Part shown: piece by piece, positions 27,728 to 36,983 of the stretch | Numbering within the stretch: position 1 is the stretch's first letter | How the letters are laid out: each line of letters starts with the position of its first letter | Origin: Colwellia psychrerythraea | GTDB taxonomy: Bacteria; Pseudomonadota; Gammaproteobacteria; Enterobacterales; Alteromonadaceae | NCBI RefSeq assembly: GCF_000764225.1 | Contig: NZ_JQED01000055.1 | Location: 248,001-312,000 of the forward strand | Length of the DNA stretch: 64,000 bases | Direction: 5' to 3' | Notes under the pieces: generated by a model | What the model was told of the DNA's origin: nothing | What the model saw: only the letters and a program-made list of their open reading frames with translations | Database searches by the model: none | Position numbers and translations under genes: made by a program

Positions 27728-28471
27728 ATGCTGGAGTATTATTTGCTAGCTGTAATCCGTATTATTTTAATGACCTTGGCGTTATTTATCATTTGCATTA
27801 TCTCTATTTTATATTGTTTATTACGCCCTTTTCATCGTAATAATGTTTATCATACAGCAACATTTATAGGGAAAATTACCAAACTTATTGGACTTGAGGT
27901 CGAGTTGAGAGTTCCTGCATCGATTAAAGATATTGGTCCAGTTGTGTGGATGGCAAATCATCAAAATAGTTATGATCTTATTACTCATGCTAATGCTGTA
28001 TTGCCAGGTACTGTCAGCGTAGGTAAAAAAAGCTTAAAGTGGATTCCTATTTTTGGACAAATGTATTGGTTAACCGGTAATATTTTGATTGACCGAAAAA
28101 ACACGAATAAAGCAATTAATACTATTGAACTTACCGCAGATAAAATAAAGAAAGATAAGCTTTCTGTGTGGATGTTTCCTGAAGGTACACGCAGCCGAGG
28201 TAGAGGTTTATTGCCTTTTAAAACAGGGGCTTTTCGTACCGCTATTCAAGCAGATGTTCCGGTTGTGCCCATTTGTGCCAGTAATCAAGAAGGAACTATT
28301 AATTTAAATCGATGGGATAATGGTAAAATTATTATCGAATTCTTAGATCCAATTCACCTTGATGATACCAGCCGAGATAGTTTGCGATCAAAAGTCAATG
28401 ACGTTCATGAATTAATGTCCACTAAAATTGAGCAATTATCGATTGAAGCTGCGGCTTATCATAATAAATAA
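27728..28471 (+). CDS. plsC: 1-acyl-sn-glycerol-3-phosphate acyltransferase
   Basis: 247 residues, normal for PlsC. Acylates lysophosphatidic acid to phosphatidic acid at the inner membrane. An N-terminal membrane segment (about 5-32) precedes the H-x4-D motif (NHQNSYD, H78 and D83), and 'FPEGTRSRG' and 'VPVVPICASN' form the acyl-acceptor site. A second, more divergent PlsC-like gene lies at 8576; this one is the better candidate for the housekeeping enzyme. Confidence 0.9.
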   Translation: MLEYYLLAVIRIILMTLALFIICIISILYCLLRPFHRNNVYHTATFIGKITKLIGLEVELRVPASIKDIGPVVWMANHQNSYDLITHANAVLPGTVSVGKKSLKWIPIFGQMYWLTGNILIDRKNTNKAINTIELTADKIKKDKLSVWMFPEGTRSRGRGLLPFKTGAFRTAIQADVPVVPICASNQEGTINLNRWDNGKIIIEFLDPIHLDDTSRDSLRSKVNDVHELMSTKIEQLSIEAAAYHNK

Positions 28472-28501
28472 CCCTCGTTGGTAATAAAACTTAAATAGGT
28501 A

Positions 28502-28858
28502 ATGAAAATGATTGATGAAGAACTACAACAATGGTTTAGCCATACTGAAATGCTAATTTCTGAGCTTCTTGAAGATGGAACAAATGACGAAGTCTATCAC
28601 ACCATTGAACATCACTTTGCCAGTAGTGATTTTGATTTATTAGAAAAGGCTGCTATCGCTGCGTTTAAATTAGGGCACGAAATTGAAGAGCCTGAAGAAG
28701 CTGAATTAGAAAATGGCGATAAAGTCTTTGCATTTGATATTGCGACAGAGCAAATGCTAGATGTGGATTTAATTAAAAAAGAAACACAAGCTATGTTTGA
28801 GTTGGCAAAAAAATGTGGTGTCGACTATGATGGCTGGGGCACATATTTTGAAGAATAA
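28502..28858 (+). CDS. rraB: RraB-like regulator of RNase E
   Basis: 118 residues, acidic. The C-terminal 'AKKCGVDYDGWGTYFEE' and the central 'AAIAAFKLGHEI' match RraB (YjgD), which binds RNase E and reduces its activity. Slightly shorter than the E. coli protein at the C-terminus. It lies 30 bp after plsC. A start two codons downstream (28508) is equally possible. Confidence 0.8.
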   Translation: MKMIDEELQQWFSHTEMLISELLEDGTNDEVYHTIEHHFASSDFDLLEKAAIAAFKLGHEIEEPEEAELENGDKVFAFDIATEQMLDVDLIKKETQAMFELAKKCGVDYDGWGTYFEE

Positions 28859-28927
28859 TCTTAGAGCGTAGTTAATTACGTTAAGGCTTGAACACCTGTA
28901 CTAAATATCTTAATATGTGCCGAATAA

Positions 28928-28956
28928 CTAGTCAGTTTCTCCCAGCTGACTAGCTG
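28928..28956. repeat. Competing inverted repeats after rraB
   Basis: CTAGTCAG (28928-28935) pairs with CTGACTAG (28946-28953), while CCAGCT (28942-28947) pairs with AGCTGG (28951-28956). The two stems exclude each other. No T-run follows, so a classical terminator is unlikely. Confidence 0.4.
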
Positions 28957-29025
28957 GCGCTTACTAATTTGAACCAGCTGATAGGTAAATTTAACAGGAT
29001 TTTAATACACTAAGGAAAGTAAACC

Positions 29026-29181
29026 ATGGAATGGCTTAGTCGTGCACTATCACAAGAACCTACTGTACTCGCTCTCTCGATAACAGTTGTTATAGCGATT
29101 TTTATTTTTGCAGCAAGAAAAGCACACTTGAATCACTTAGCAAGAATGAAAAAAATAGACGATACGTTTAACATTAAATAA
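29026..29181 (+). CDS. Small single-pass membrane protein, 51 residues
   Basis: ATG at 29026 is preceded by AAGGAAAG at a good distance. The product starts MEWLSRALSQEP, has one hydrophobic segment (about residues 13-30, VLALSITVVIAIFIFAA) and a basic tail (RKAHLNHLARMKK), giving a clear N-out/C-in topology by the positive-inside rule. Family not recognised. Too short for many automatic calls, but the composition is that of a true small membrane protein. Confidence 0.6.
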   Translation: MEWLSRALSQEPTVLALSITVVIAIFIFAARKAHLNHLARMKKIDDTFNIK

Positions 29182-29250
29182 ACTGAATCCATTATTCTTT
29201 AGGTTATTTAAATCATAATGCTTGTATTATTTCTGCATAAAAATTATGGG

Positions 29251-30273
29251 CTAACATTTTGCTGTTGAGTCTCTGATGATGAGTTTTGGAATGTACTGGC
29301 TGATAGTTGTTTGATTCTTTTGCTTACGAACTTGACTGATTAGTAAGTTTGCCGCATCTTCTGCTATTTGGTTATTTGGCTGATCAGCGGTAGTCAGTTT
29401 TGGCCACGTTTGTCGAGAGAAGGGGCTATTTTCAAACCCTACGATGGATAATTGTTCTGGAATAGATATATTCATTAGTCTTGCGGCAAATAAAGCACCA
29501 GCCGCAATCTCATCGTTACAGGAAAAAATTGCGGTTGGGCGCGTCTTATTTTTTTCTACAGACATCAACTGTTTTGCACCACTAACACCTGAATCAAAAG
29601 AGTATTCTCCTTCGATAACTAGCTCTTTATCAAAGTCAATGTTACTTTCTTTTAAGGCCCTTCTGTATCCTTTGTAACGCTCAACGGTTGACATGTGTTT
29701 TGCATCACCAGCAATAAAGCCAATATCTTTATGCCCTAAATCAATGAGGTGTTGAGTAATTGTTTGTGCAGCATCTCTATCATTCACCATAACGCAGGGG
29801 CTAAGTTCATCTGGAGCCACGTCACCAGACATGATACGGACGACTTTTACATCAAGGGCTACCAATGACTGAACGAACTCAGGCATTTCGGATAAAGGGG
29901 GAGTCAAAATTAAGCCTGCAATGCGCGCATGCTTAACCATACTTACTACCTCTTCGGTAATATTTTTGTCTTTAGCATCGCATGGGTGAATTAATAGCTC
30001 AAAGCCTTGCTGTTTGCAGGCAGACAAGATGCCTTCTTGCATATCAATGATGTAATAAGCGTTTGGGTTATCGTAAATATAGGCAACAGAAAATGATTTT
30101 GCACCGGCTAAATTACGCGCGGCTAAATTAGGTTGGTAATTTAACTCTTCGACAGCCTTTTGTACTTTTTCTCGGGTTAATTGACGCACTGAAACTTCTT
30201 TGTTGATAACACGAGAAACAGTTTTTATTGATACGCCCGCTTGTTTTGCTACGTCATTGATTGTTGCTTTCAT
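29251..30273 (-). CDS. nagR: LacI-family repressor of GlcNAc genes
   Basis: 340 residues. The HTH ('TINDVAKQAGVSIKTVSRVIN', split: TINDVAKQAGVSIKTV then SRVIN) and hinge helix ('NYQPNLAARNLAG') are followed by a periplasmic-binding-like effector domain. In Shewanella and relatives a LacI-type NagR controls GlcNAc genes through TGACARCGYTGTCA sites; seven such sites lie in this window, one of them 123 bp upstream of this gene, shared with pgi, so it is likely autoregulated. Its inducer is presumably a GlcNAc pathway phosphate sugar. Confidence 0.85.
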   Translation of the reverse strand: MKATINDVAKQAGVSIKTVSRVINKEVSVRQLTREKVQKAVEELNYQPNLAARNLAGAKSFSVAYIYDNPNAYYIIDMQEGILSACKQQGFELLIHPCDAKDKNITEEVVSMVKHARIAGLILTPPLSEMPEFVQSLVALDVKVVRIMSGDVAPDELSPCVMVNDRDAAQTITQHLIDLGHKDIGFIAGDAKHMSTVERYKGYRRALKESNIDFDKELVIEGEYSFDSGVSGAKQLMSVEKNKTRPTAIFSCNDEIAAGALFAARLMNISIPEQLSIVGFENSPFSRQTWPKLTTADQPNNQIAEDAANLLISQVRKQKNQTTISQYIPKLIIRDSTAKC

Positions 30274-30395
30274 CTACAGATAACCTTGTTCTTATTTTTA
30301 TAAACATACTGACTTTGCCAGAATACAGTAATTATTGCATAGCCAGTCCGTAGTAATCTATAAGACTTTACAGTATTATTTAGAGTAACAGTAAT

Positions 30396-30409
30396 TGACA
30401 GCGCTGTCA
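30396..30409. promoter_or_regulatory. NagR operator between nagR and pgi
   Basis: TGACAGCGCTGTCA, perfect palindrome, almost midway between the divergent nagR and pgi start codons. Confidence 0.9.
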
Positions 30410-30528
30410 TTTTTTTATAATGTAGTATGAAAAGATTACAAATCATCATGGTTCAACAATACAAATACTCATGTTAACTGTAATGATAACGTCGATAATT
30501 GTCTCAAAAACATCTTATAGGAATTAGT

Positions 30529-32169
30529 ATGTCGTCTCGTCAAACTCTTGCTAGCTGGAAAAAGCTTCAGCTACTTGCCCAAGATAAAAAATCACAGCAC
30601 ATGAATACCTTGTTTGCACAGGACAGCGAACGTTTTAATAAGTTCTCTATCGAATTGCCAAATATGTTGCTCGATTATTCTAAAAACTTAATCGATACAG
30701 AAACACTCGATGCATTATTAGCACTTGCTGAAGAGACACAAGTTTGTGATTGGCGAGCAAAAATGTTTGCTGGTGAAAAGATAAATAAAACTGAGGACCG
30801 TGCAGTATTACACACGGCGTTGCGTCGTCAAAGCGATGAAGCCTTCATTATTGAAGGAGAAAATGTAACTGAGCATGTGAAAAATCAATTAGCAGAGATG
30901 AAAGTCTTTGTAAACAAGGTACGTCAGGGGCATTGGTTAGGTTACTCAGGTAAACGTATTACAGACATTGTTAATATTGGGGTCGGCGGCTCAAATCTTG
31001 GCCCACAAATGGTAACCGAAGCGTTAAAGCATTATAGCGACGGCAGTGTAAATGTTCATTACGTCTCTAATGTTGATGGGGCACAAATTGCTGAAGTGTT
31101 GCGTCCATTAGAGCCAGAAAAAGTTCTGTTCATTGTTTCGAGTAAAACGTTTACTACCACTGAAACTATGACCAATGCTAGTACAGCCATTAATTGGTTA
31201 ACAAGCGCTTCGTTTGATGAGACCTCAGTTGCAAAACACTTTGTTGCCGTTACTGCCAACAAAGAGAATGCTATGAGCTTTGGTATAGAAGAGCAGAACA
31301 TTTTTGATATGTGGGATTGGGTCGGTGGTCGATTTTCGCTTTGGTCAGCGATAGGTCTAGCGATTGCGCTGGATCTCGGCTTTGATAAATTCGAAGAATT
31401 ACTTGCAGGCGCTCATGATATGGATCAGCACTTTATCGAGGCACCGTTAAAAGATAACCTTCCTGCTATTCTGGCATTGATTAGTGTTTGGAATACCACT
31501 TTCCTTGGCTCTCAGTCACAAGCTATCCTGCCTTATGATCAAACTTTGCATATGTTAACTGCGTATTTGCAACAAGCTGAAATGGAGAGTAATGGTAAAT
31601 CGGTTAGCTGGGATGGCGAGGAAATTAAATATGCAACTGTACCCTCTATTTGGGGAGAGTTAGGCATCAATGGCCAACATGCTTTTTATCAGTATTTACA
31701 TCAAAGTAATAATGTTGTGCCAGCTGATTTCATTGGTTCAGTTAAAAGTGTTACCCCTGTCAAGGGACATCATGAAACCTTGATGGCCAATTTTTTTGCC
31801 CAGACACAAGCCTTGATGGCTGGTGTTAATGAAGAGCAAGTTCGGGCCGATCTTAAAGCAAAAGGTCGTAATGCTGATTACATCGACAAAGTTGCTCCAC
31901 ATAAAGTGCATAAAGGCAACAGACCGACAAACACCATTTTATTGAAGTGCATCAACCCGAGAAATTTAGGTAGCTTAATTGCAGCTTATGAACACAAAAT
32001 ATTTGTTCAAGGCATCATTTTACAGATATGCTCTTTCGATCAATGGGGGGTTGAACTGGGTAAAGGTCTAGCTGCAGAAATACAGAATGAGTTACAAACT
32101 GACAATATTTCAACTCAGCATGATTGTTCAACGTCCAGCTTACTGAAGTTTTATCAGTCGGCAAAGTAG
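30529..32169 (+). CDS. pgi: Glucose-6-phosphate isomerase
   Basis: Interconverts glucose 6-phosphate and fructose 6-phosphate. ATG at 30529 with upstream TAGGAA gives 546 residues, the usual length; the TTG at 30499 is rejected. Motifs: 'NIGVGGSNLGPQM' for phosphate binding, 'WDWVGGRFSLWSAIGL' signature, and 'GQHAFYQYLHQS' near the active site His. Placement under a NagR operator is notable: it connects NagB's product, fructose 6-phosphate, with the glucose 6-phosphate pool. Confidence 0.96.
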   Translation: MSSRQTLASWKKLQLLAQDKKSQHMNTLFAQDSERFNKFSIELPNMLLDYSKNLIDTETLDALLALAEETQVCDWRAKMFAGEKINKTEDRAVLHTALRRQSDEAFIIEGENVTEHVKNQLAEMKVFVNKVRQGHWLGYSGKRITDIVNIGVGGSNLGPQMVTEALKHYSDGSVNVHYVSNVDGAQIAEVLRPLEPEKVLFIVSSKTFTTTETMTNASTAINWLTSASFDETSVAKHFVAVTANKENAMSFGIEEQNIFDMWDWVGGRFSLWSAIGLAIALDLGFDKFEELLAGAHDMDQHFIEAPLKDNLPAILALISVWNTTFLGSQSQAILPYDQTLHMLTAYLQQAEMESNGKSVSWDGEEIKYATVPSIWGELGINGQHAFYQYLHQSNNVVPADFIGSVKSVTPVKGHHETLMANFFAQTQALMAGVNEEQVRADLKAKGRNADYIDKVAPHKVHKGNRPTNTILLKCINPRNLGSLIAAYEHKIFVQGIILQICSFDQWGVELGKGLAAEIQNELQTDNISTQHDCSTSSLLKFYQSAK

Positions 32170-32280
32170 TCAACCGATTAAAAGGTAGCATTAATTTACA
32201 GCATACAAGTCGTGACGACATAGACTTATCTAAGGTTTATTCTGTAAGCTAGAAATTGGCGGTAGTTGATTCCAAGACCA

Positions 32281-32317
32281 AAGCTAATACCATAACTAAT
32301 GGTATTAGCTTTTTTTT
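32281..32317 (+). terminator. Rho-independent terminator of pgi
   Basis: Stem AAGCTAATACCA / TGGTATTAGCTT (32281-32292 and 32300-32311), 7-nt loop, followed by a run of T. Confidence 0.85.
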
Positions 32318-32605
32318 ATCTGCCGTTCAAATTTTCTCATAAAATATTCAGCTAGTTTATTCATATTATTTTAGTGATTTTTTATTCTTAAAAAAGGTAT
32401 ATAAATTCATCTTGCTATATTTTACGTGTTTTTATTATACGAAAACTGATAATTATTTCGATAGTTACGATTTAATGACAAAAACAACAAATAAATAATT
32501 CCTTTTTATTCAGTTGCTTAGTAATTATATGTAATCATTATGCAGTTTTGAGTTAATTTATTCTGGTCAAACGTAAAAATAAACGGTATGGTTTATTACG
32601 TCTTA

Positions 32606-32619
32606 TGACAGCGTTGTCA
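32606..32619. promoter_or_regulatory. NagR operator, tandem copy 1
   Basis: TGACAGCGTTGTCA, 96 bp before the receptor start codon. Confidence 0.88.
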
Positions 32620-32627
32620 TTAAATAT

Positions 32628-32641
32628 TGACAGCGCTGTCG
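32628..32641. promoter_or_regulatory. NagR operator, tandem copy 2
   Basis: TGACAGCGCTGTCG, one mismatch at the last base. Its centre is 22 bp (two helical turns) from copy 1, allowing two dimers on the same face of the DNA. Confidence 0.82.
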
Positions 32642-32714
32642 TAAAACCAGATTCATTATTATAAGTAAATATAAAAAACATTTTAAAAAACAAAACGTGT
32701 GTAAGGGAAAGTCG

Positions 32715-35333
32715 ATGTCAACTATAACATTTAAAAAAGGCGTGTTAGAGAGCTCAATAGCTCTGATCCTAGCTGGTGTATCATCACAAGCTATGGCTGC
32801 CGAAGAAGCCGCTTCTGAAATAAACAAAGACGAAGTTGAAGTCATTCAAGTAACCGGAATTCGTGGCTCATTAAAAGCATCCTTAAATGCTAAGCGTTTT
32901 TCAAACGCTGTAATGGATGCTGTATCATCAGAAGATATTGGTAAATTTCCAGACGGTGATGTTGGTGAGTCATTAGCACGTATTCCTGGTGTTGCAGTTA
33001 ACCGTCAGTTTGGTCAAGGTTCACAAGTTTCAATTCGTGGTGCTTCTGCACAATTAACACGTACTTTATTAAATGGGCATAGTGTTGCTTCTACTGGTTG
33101 GTATGACCAACAAGATATTGACCGCAGCTTTAACTATTCAATGTTACCTTCAGAGTTAGTTGGTGGTATTGAAGTATACAAATCATCGCAAGCTGACATA
33201 GTTGAAGGCGGCGTTGGTGGTACTGTTATCGTTAAAACTCGTAAGCCATTTGATCTTGATGCAAACACACTTTTCGCAAGTGTTAAAGGCGATTACGGTA
33301 CAGTTTCAGAAGAAGTTGACCCAGAAGTATCTGCTTTATACAGCTGGAAAAATGATGATGAAAACTTCGGTATTTTAGTTGCTGGCTCTGTCGCTGATAA
33401 AGAATATCAACGTAATGGTATTGAGTCTTTAGTCGGTTGGGGTGATATCGTTCCTTCAACTTTCCAACAAATGCGTAAACGTACTTCACTAAACCTTGCA
33501 GTGCAATATGCTCCTACTGAAGAATTAGAGTTTGGTGTTACAGTAACAAGCTTAGACCTTGAAGCGGATAATTTAAATACCTCTTTATTTACAATGTTCC
33601 CAGATGATAAAGATGCTATCTGTGAGCAAACCAATGCCGATAATACTTGTACATTCTACCGTCGTCCAGGTACTGGTGCTAATCCTGGTTGGGCACAAAC
33701 ATGGGCTCGTTCAACAGGAATGACGTCGGATACTTACGATTTTGATTGGAAATATGAAGCTGAAAACTTTACCGTTTCTGGTCGAGTAGGTAATACTAAA
33801 TCTGAAGGTGGTACCAACCTTACTTCGAACTACGGTTTTTTCATTGGTACGCCAGCTGACTTTGCTGGAACATATGATGCCACAGGCGATGTAATCGCTA
33901 TTGATATTGCAAACAAATCATTTGATGCGAGTGATTTCAATGCAGATATTGCATCAGCTGGTTGGGCACTAAAAAAACAACCTAACTCAGACGAAGAAAC
34001 TTATGTAAATATTGATGTTGAAGTTCCTGTAGAGTTAGGCGCAATTAGTTCAATTAAAACAGGTTTCCGTTACGCGGACCACTCTGTTTCACAACAAACA
34101 TTGAATGCTAACTCTTCAGATATTGTTGGACAAGATGCTTCAGCATTTTACTCTGGTACTATGACTTCAGGTGCTGGTTTTACCTTACCTAAGCCTAACT
34201 TTGATGCCATGATTTCTGATTCATACTCATTTATCGACGGTTATACTGAGGCTAAAGATGGTTACGGTACTGTAGAGGAAGAAAACTTAGCTATATATGC
34301 TATGGCTGATTTTGATGGTGAAGGTTTCCGTGGTAACTTCGGTTTTCGTTACGTAACAACAGATGCATCATCTGACTACTATGCATTAGATGCACAAGGT
34401 CAGTATGCTGATAGCTTATCAACTGATAAGGTTGAGTACAGTGAAGTATTACCAAGTATTAATGTTGCTTTTGATTTAGCAGAAGATGTTATTTTACGCA
34501 TGTCTGCAGCACAAGTTATGTCTCGCCCTAACTATTCTGATATGTTTGCTAGCTCTGGTTTACCAGGTTACAACGACGGTACTGCTGGAAACGAACGTGT
34601 TCAGCGTGGTAACGTCACACTAAACCCATTCAAAGCATTTCAATCGGACTTAGGTGCGGAATGGTACTTCAGCGAAGAGGGTATGTTCAGTGCAACTTAC
34701 TTCTTAAAAGAAGTGAATACGTTTGTCACTACAGTGCAAAAGCTTAATCAACAAGTAGGTATTGAAGATAATGATCTGATTGCAGCAGGCGGCAGTACAT
34801 GTGGTGTTGGTGTTTATGACTGTTGGACTATTATTGATAAAGAAAATGCCACTGGTGGTAAAATTAAGGGTGTTGAAATACAACTTCAAGACGCTTTTGA
34901 GAATGGTTTTGGTTACTCTGTAAACTATACCTATGCTGATGCAGGCTCTCCAGCATCTAACTACCCTGACCAAATTGGTGTTTTCTCAGATTCATCTAAA
35001 CACACTGTAAATACAGTCGGTTATTATGAAAATGACAACTTCTCAGCGCGTTTAGCTTATAACTGGCGTTCAGAGTACATGATTCGTGAGTCTGGTTTCT
35101 ATGGTCAACGTCAACATCAAGACTACGGTACATTAGATTTAAGTACAACTTGGTCTGCGACAGATTACTTAGACGTCACCTTTGAAGCAGCGAACATTCT
35201 TGAAGAAGATAGTGTTCAAGTAGGTGTTGCATCAGGTGATGCAGAAGTTAAACCTGAGCTTAGACATGGCTACCCAGCATGGAGTTTCGAAGGTGAAGCT
35301 CGCTATAAAGTGGGCGTAGCTGTACGTTTCTAA
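32715..35333 (+). CDS. TonB-dependent receptor of the GlcNAc/chitooligosaccharide locus
   Basis: Outer-membrane transporter, 872 residues from ATG at 32715 (AAGGGA upstream); the GTG at 32697 is rejected. Signal peptide ends near SSQAMAA. 'DEVEVIQVTGIRGSL' and the plug motifs 'EDIGKFPDGDVGESLARIPGV', cut here as EDIGKFPD and SLARIPGV, 'SIRGASAQ' and 'GGVGGTVIVKT' are followed by a barrel that ends in 'YKVGVAVRF', a proper C-terminal aromatic. Two NagR operators precede it. Chitin oligosaccharide import is inferred from the regulon and GH20 neighbour. Confidence 0.92.
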   Translation: MSTITFKKGVLESSIALILAGVSSQAMAAEEAASEINKDEVEVIQVTGIRGSLKASLNAKRFSNAVMDAVSSEDIGKFPDGDVGESLARIPGVAVNRQFGQGSQVSIRGASAQLTRTLLNGHSVASTGWYDQQDIDRSFNYSMLPSELVGGIEVYKSSQADIVEGGVGGTVIVKTRKPFDLDANTLFASVKGDYGTVSEEVDPEVSALYSWKNDDENFGILVAGSVADKEYQRNGIESLVGWGDIVPSTFQQMRKRTSLNLAVQYAPTEELEFGVTVTSLDLEADNLNTSLFTMFPDDKDAICEQTNADNTCTFYRRPGTGANPGWAQTWARSTGMTSDTYDFDWKYEAENFTVSGRVGNTKSEGGTNLTSNYGFFIGTPADFAGTYDATGDVIAIDIANKSFDASDFNADIASAGWALKKQPNSDEETYVNIDVEVPVELGAISSIKTGFRYADHSVSQQTLNANSSDIVGQDASAFYSGTMTSGAGFTLPKPNFDAMISDSYSFIDGYTEAKDGYGTVEEENLAIYAMADFDGEGFRGNFGFRYVTTDASSDYYALDAQGQYADSLSTDKVEYSEVLPSINVAFDLAEDVILRMSAAQVMSRPNYSDMFASSGLPGYNDGTAGNERVQRGNVTLNPFKAFQSDLGAEWYFSEEGMFSATYFLKEVNTFVTTVQKLNQQVGIEDNDLIAAGGSTCGVGVYDCWTIIDKENATGGKIKGVEIQLQDAFENGFGYSVNYTYADAGSPASNYPDQIGVFSDSSKHTVNTVGYYENDNFSARLAYNWRSEYMIRESGFYGQRQHQDYGTLDLSTTWSATDYLDVTFEAANILEEDSVQVGVASGDAEVKPELRHGYPAWSFEGEARYKVGVAVRF

Positions 35334-35360
35334 ACGGTAATTTGTAAGCTGTATAATGAG

Positions 35361-35388
35361 AAAAACCCAGCCTATGCTGGGTTTTTTT
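35361..35388 (+). terminator. Terminator between receptor and first halogenase gene
   Basis: AAAACCCAGC / GCTGGGTTTT stem with CTAT loop and T-run. It separates the receptor from the downstream halogenase gene on the same strand, so readthrough would lower halogenase expression. Confidence 0.85.
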
Positions 35389-35459
35389 ATAAGCCAATTA
35401 CTGTATTGTTAGTAGCATAAAAATTACCTTGAAGTGCTCAAATATTAGGAGTTCTATCC

Positions 35460-36983
35460 ATGAAAAAAATTGTTGTTGTTGGTGGGGGCACGGCAGGTTG
35501 GTTAGCTGCTAATCATTTAGGCAAAAAATTTAAAGGCAATGGTGAAGTTACAGTTACTTTGATTGAATCTCCTGATATTGCCCCCATTGGTGTTGGCGAA
35601 GGCACTGTGCCAAATATCAGGAAAACCTTATCAAGCTTTGGTATTAGTGAAACGGAGTTTATTCGAGAGTGTGATGTAACGTTCAAGCAATCCATTAAAT
35701 TTGTAAATTGGATGGATAAGCAAAAGCATGGCAACGATAATTTTTTTCACCATCTATTTGATGCACCTGATAAGTTTTCTGAGGATTTAACTCCTTACTG
35801 GCTAAAGCATGGGCAAGCTAACAGGTATGCCGATATGCTTTCCCCTCAGCATAGTGCGTGTGAACATAATAAAGCGCCAAAATCAATCACTACACCAGAG
35901 TATGAAGGTATGCTCGGCTATGCTTATCATTTAAATGCGGCTAAATTTGCACATTTATTATGTAAAAACGCGGTAGAGAAGTTTGCTATTGAGCATATAA
36001 AAGCAAATGTTACTAATGTTGAATTAAGTAACACTGGCAGTATAGCTGCATTAAATACGAAAGAGCTTGGTAAACTGGAATTTGACTTCTATCTAGATTG
36101 TACTGGTTTTGAGTCTTTACTGTCAGGTAAGGCGCTTAACGTCCCCTTTGTGGACAAGTCTAAAGAATTACTGGTTAATTCTGCATTAGTTGTGCAAGTA
36201 CCTACTGAAGAAACCGATGAAATACCACCTTATACCGTTGCCACAGCGCACCAGGCTGGCTGGATTTGGGATATTGCTTTAACTAATCGTCGTGGTGTCG
36301 GTTTTGTTTATTCTGATAATCACATGTCTGATGATGAAGCTAAAGCTAAGTTGGATCACTATTTAAAAGGCAACTCATCAGGGCTTACTTATCGTAAGTT
36401 ACCAATGAAAGTGGGGCACAGAGAAAAGTTTTGGCATAAAAACTGTGTGTCATTAGGCCTAGCTCAAGGTTTCTTAGAGCCGCTAGAAGCCACTTCTATT
36501 TTGTTGACTGATTTTGCCGCAAGCTTTTTAGCCGATCGTTTTCCTGAATCAAACGAACAAATGATTCTGTTGGAGCAGCGTTTTAATCATGTGATGGGTT
36601 ATGCATGGGATAGAGTTGTAGATTTTATTAAATTACATTACTGCATTTCTGATCGCACAGACTCAAAATTTTGGATGGATAATCAGAAAGAAGAGACTAT
36701 TCCTGGCTCATTAAAGGCACGTTTAGACTTATGGCAGCAATTTAGCCCCCAAAAAGAAGATTTTTTTAGTAAATTTGAAGTATTTGATTATGACAATTAT
36801 TTATATGTACTTTACGGAATGCGCTATAAGACTCAGTTAGCATATTTACCGAGCTCTGATCATGATAAAGCAAAAGAGCAGGCTGAACGTATAAAAGCTA
36901 TAGCGGCTCAACTTAACCTTCAACTGCCTAATCATAGGGAGTTAATTAATAAAATTAAGAAGTACGGTCTACAGGATGTCTAA
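35460..36983 (+). CDS. Tryptophan-halogenase-like flavoprotein A
   Basis: 507 residues, FADH2-dependent halogenase family. The FAD-binding GGGTAGW motif (8-14), 'IGVGEGTVPN' and the lysine K76 in 'TFKQSIKFVNW', equivalent to the PrnA Lys79 that carries the haloamine/hypohalous intermediate, are present, as is 'GLAQGFLEPLEATSI' near the active-site Glu. The family's WxWxIP appears as WIWDIA, Pro replaced by Ala. It lies 126 bp after the receptor, past a terminator, and overlaps the opposite-strand halogenase B by 15 bp at the 3' ends. Substrate and halogenating activity unproven. Confidence 0.85.
   Translation: MKKIVVVGGGTAGWLAANHLGKKFKGNGEVTVTLIESPDIAPIGVGEGTVPNIRKTLSSFGISETEFIRECDVTFKQSIKFVNWMDKQKHGNDNFFHHLFDAPDKFSEDLTPYWLKHGQANRYADMLSPQHSACEHNKAPKSITTPEYEGMLGYAYHLNAAKFAHLLCKNAVEKFAIEHIKANVTNVELSNTGSIAALNTKELGKLEFDFYLDCTGFESLLSGKALNVPFVDKSKELLVNSALVVQVPTEETDEIPPYTVATAHQAGWIWDIALTNRRGVGFVYSDNHMSDDEAKAKLDHYLKGNSSGLTYRKLPMKVGHREKFWHKNCVSLGLAQGFLEPLEATSILLTDFAASFLADRFPESNEQMILLEQRFNHVMGYAWDRVVDFIKLHYCISDRTDSKFWMDNQKEETIPGSLKARLDLWQQFSPQKEDFFSKFEVFDYDNYLYVLYGMRYKTQLAYLPSSDHDKAKEQAERIKAIAAQLNLQLPNHRELINKIKKYGLQDV

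Larger units (their letters stand above)
32170..32714. other. Intergenic region pgi / TonB receptor
   Basis: 545 bp. It holds the pgi terminator, an AT-rich stretch and the tandem NagR operators close to the receptor gene. No additional gene was seen. Confidence 0.55.
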
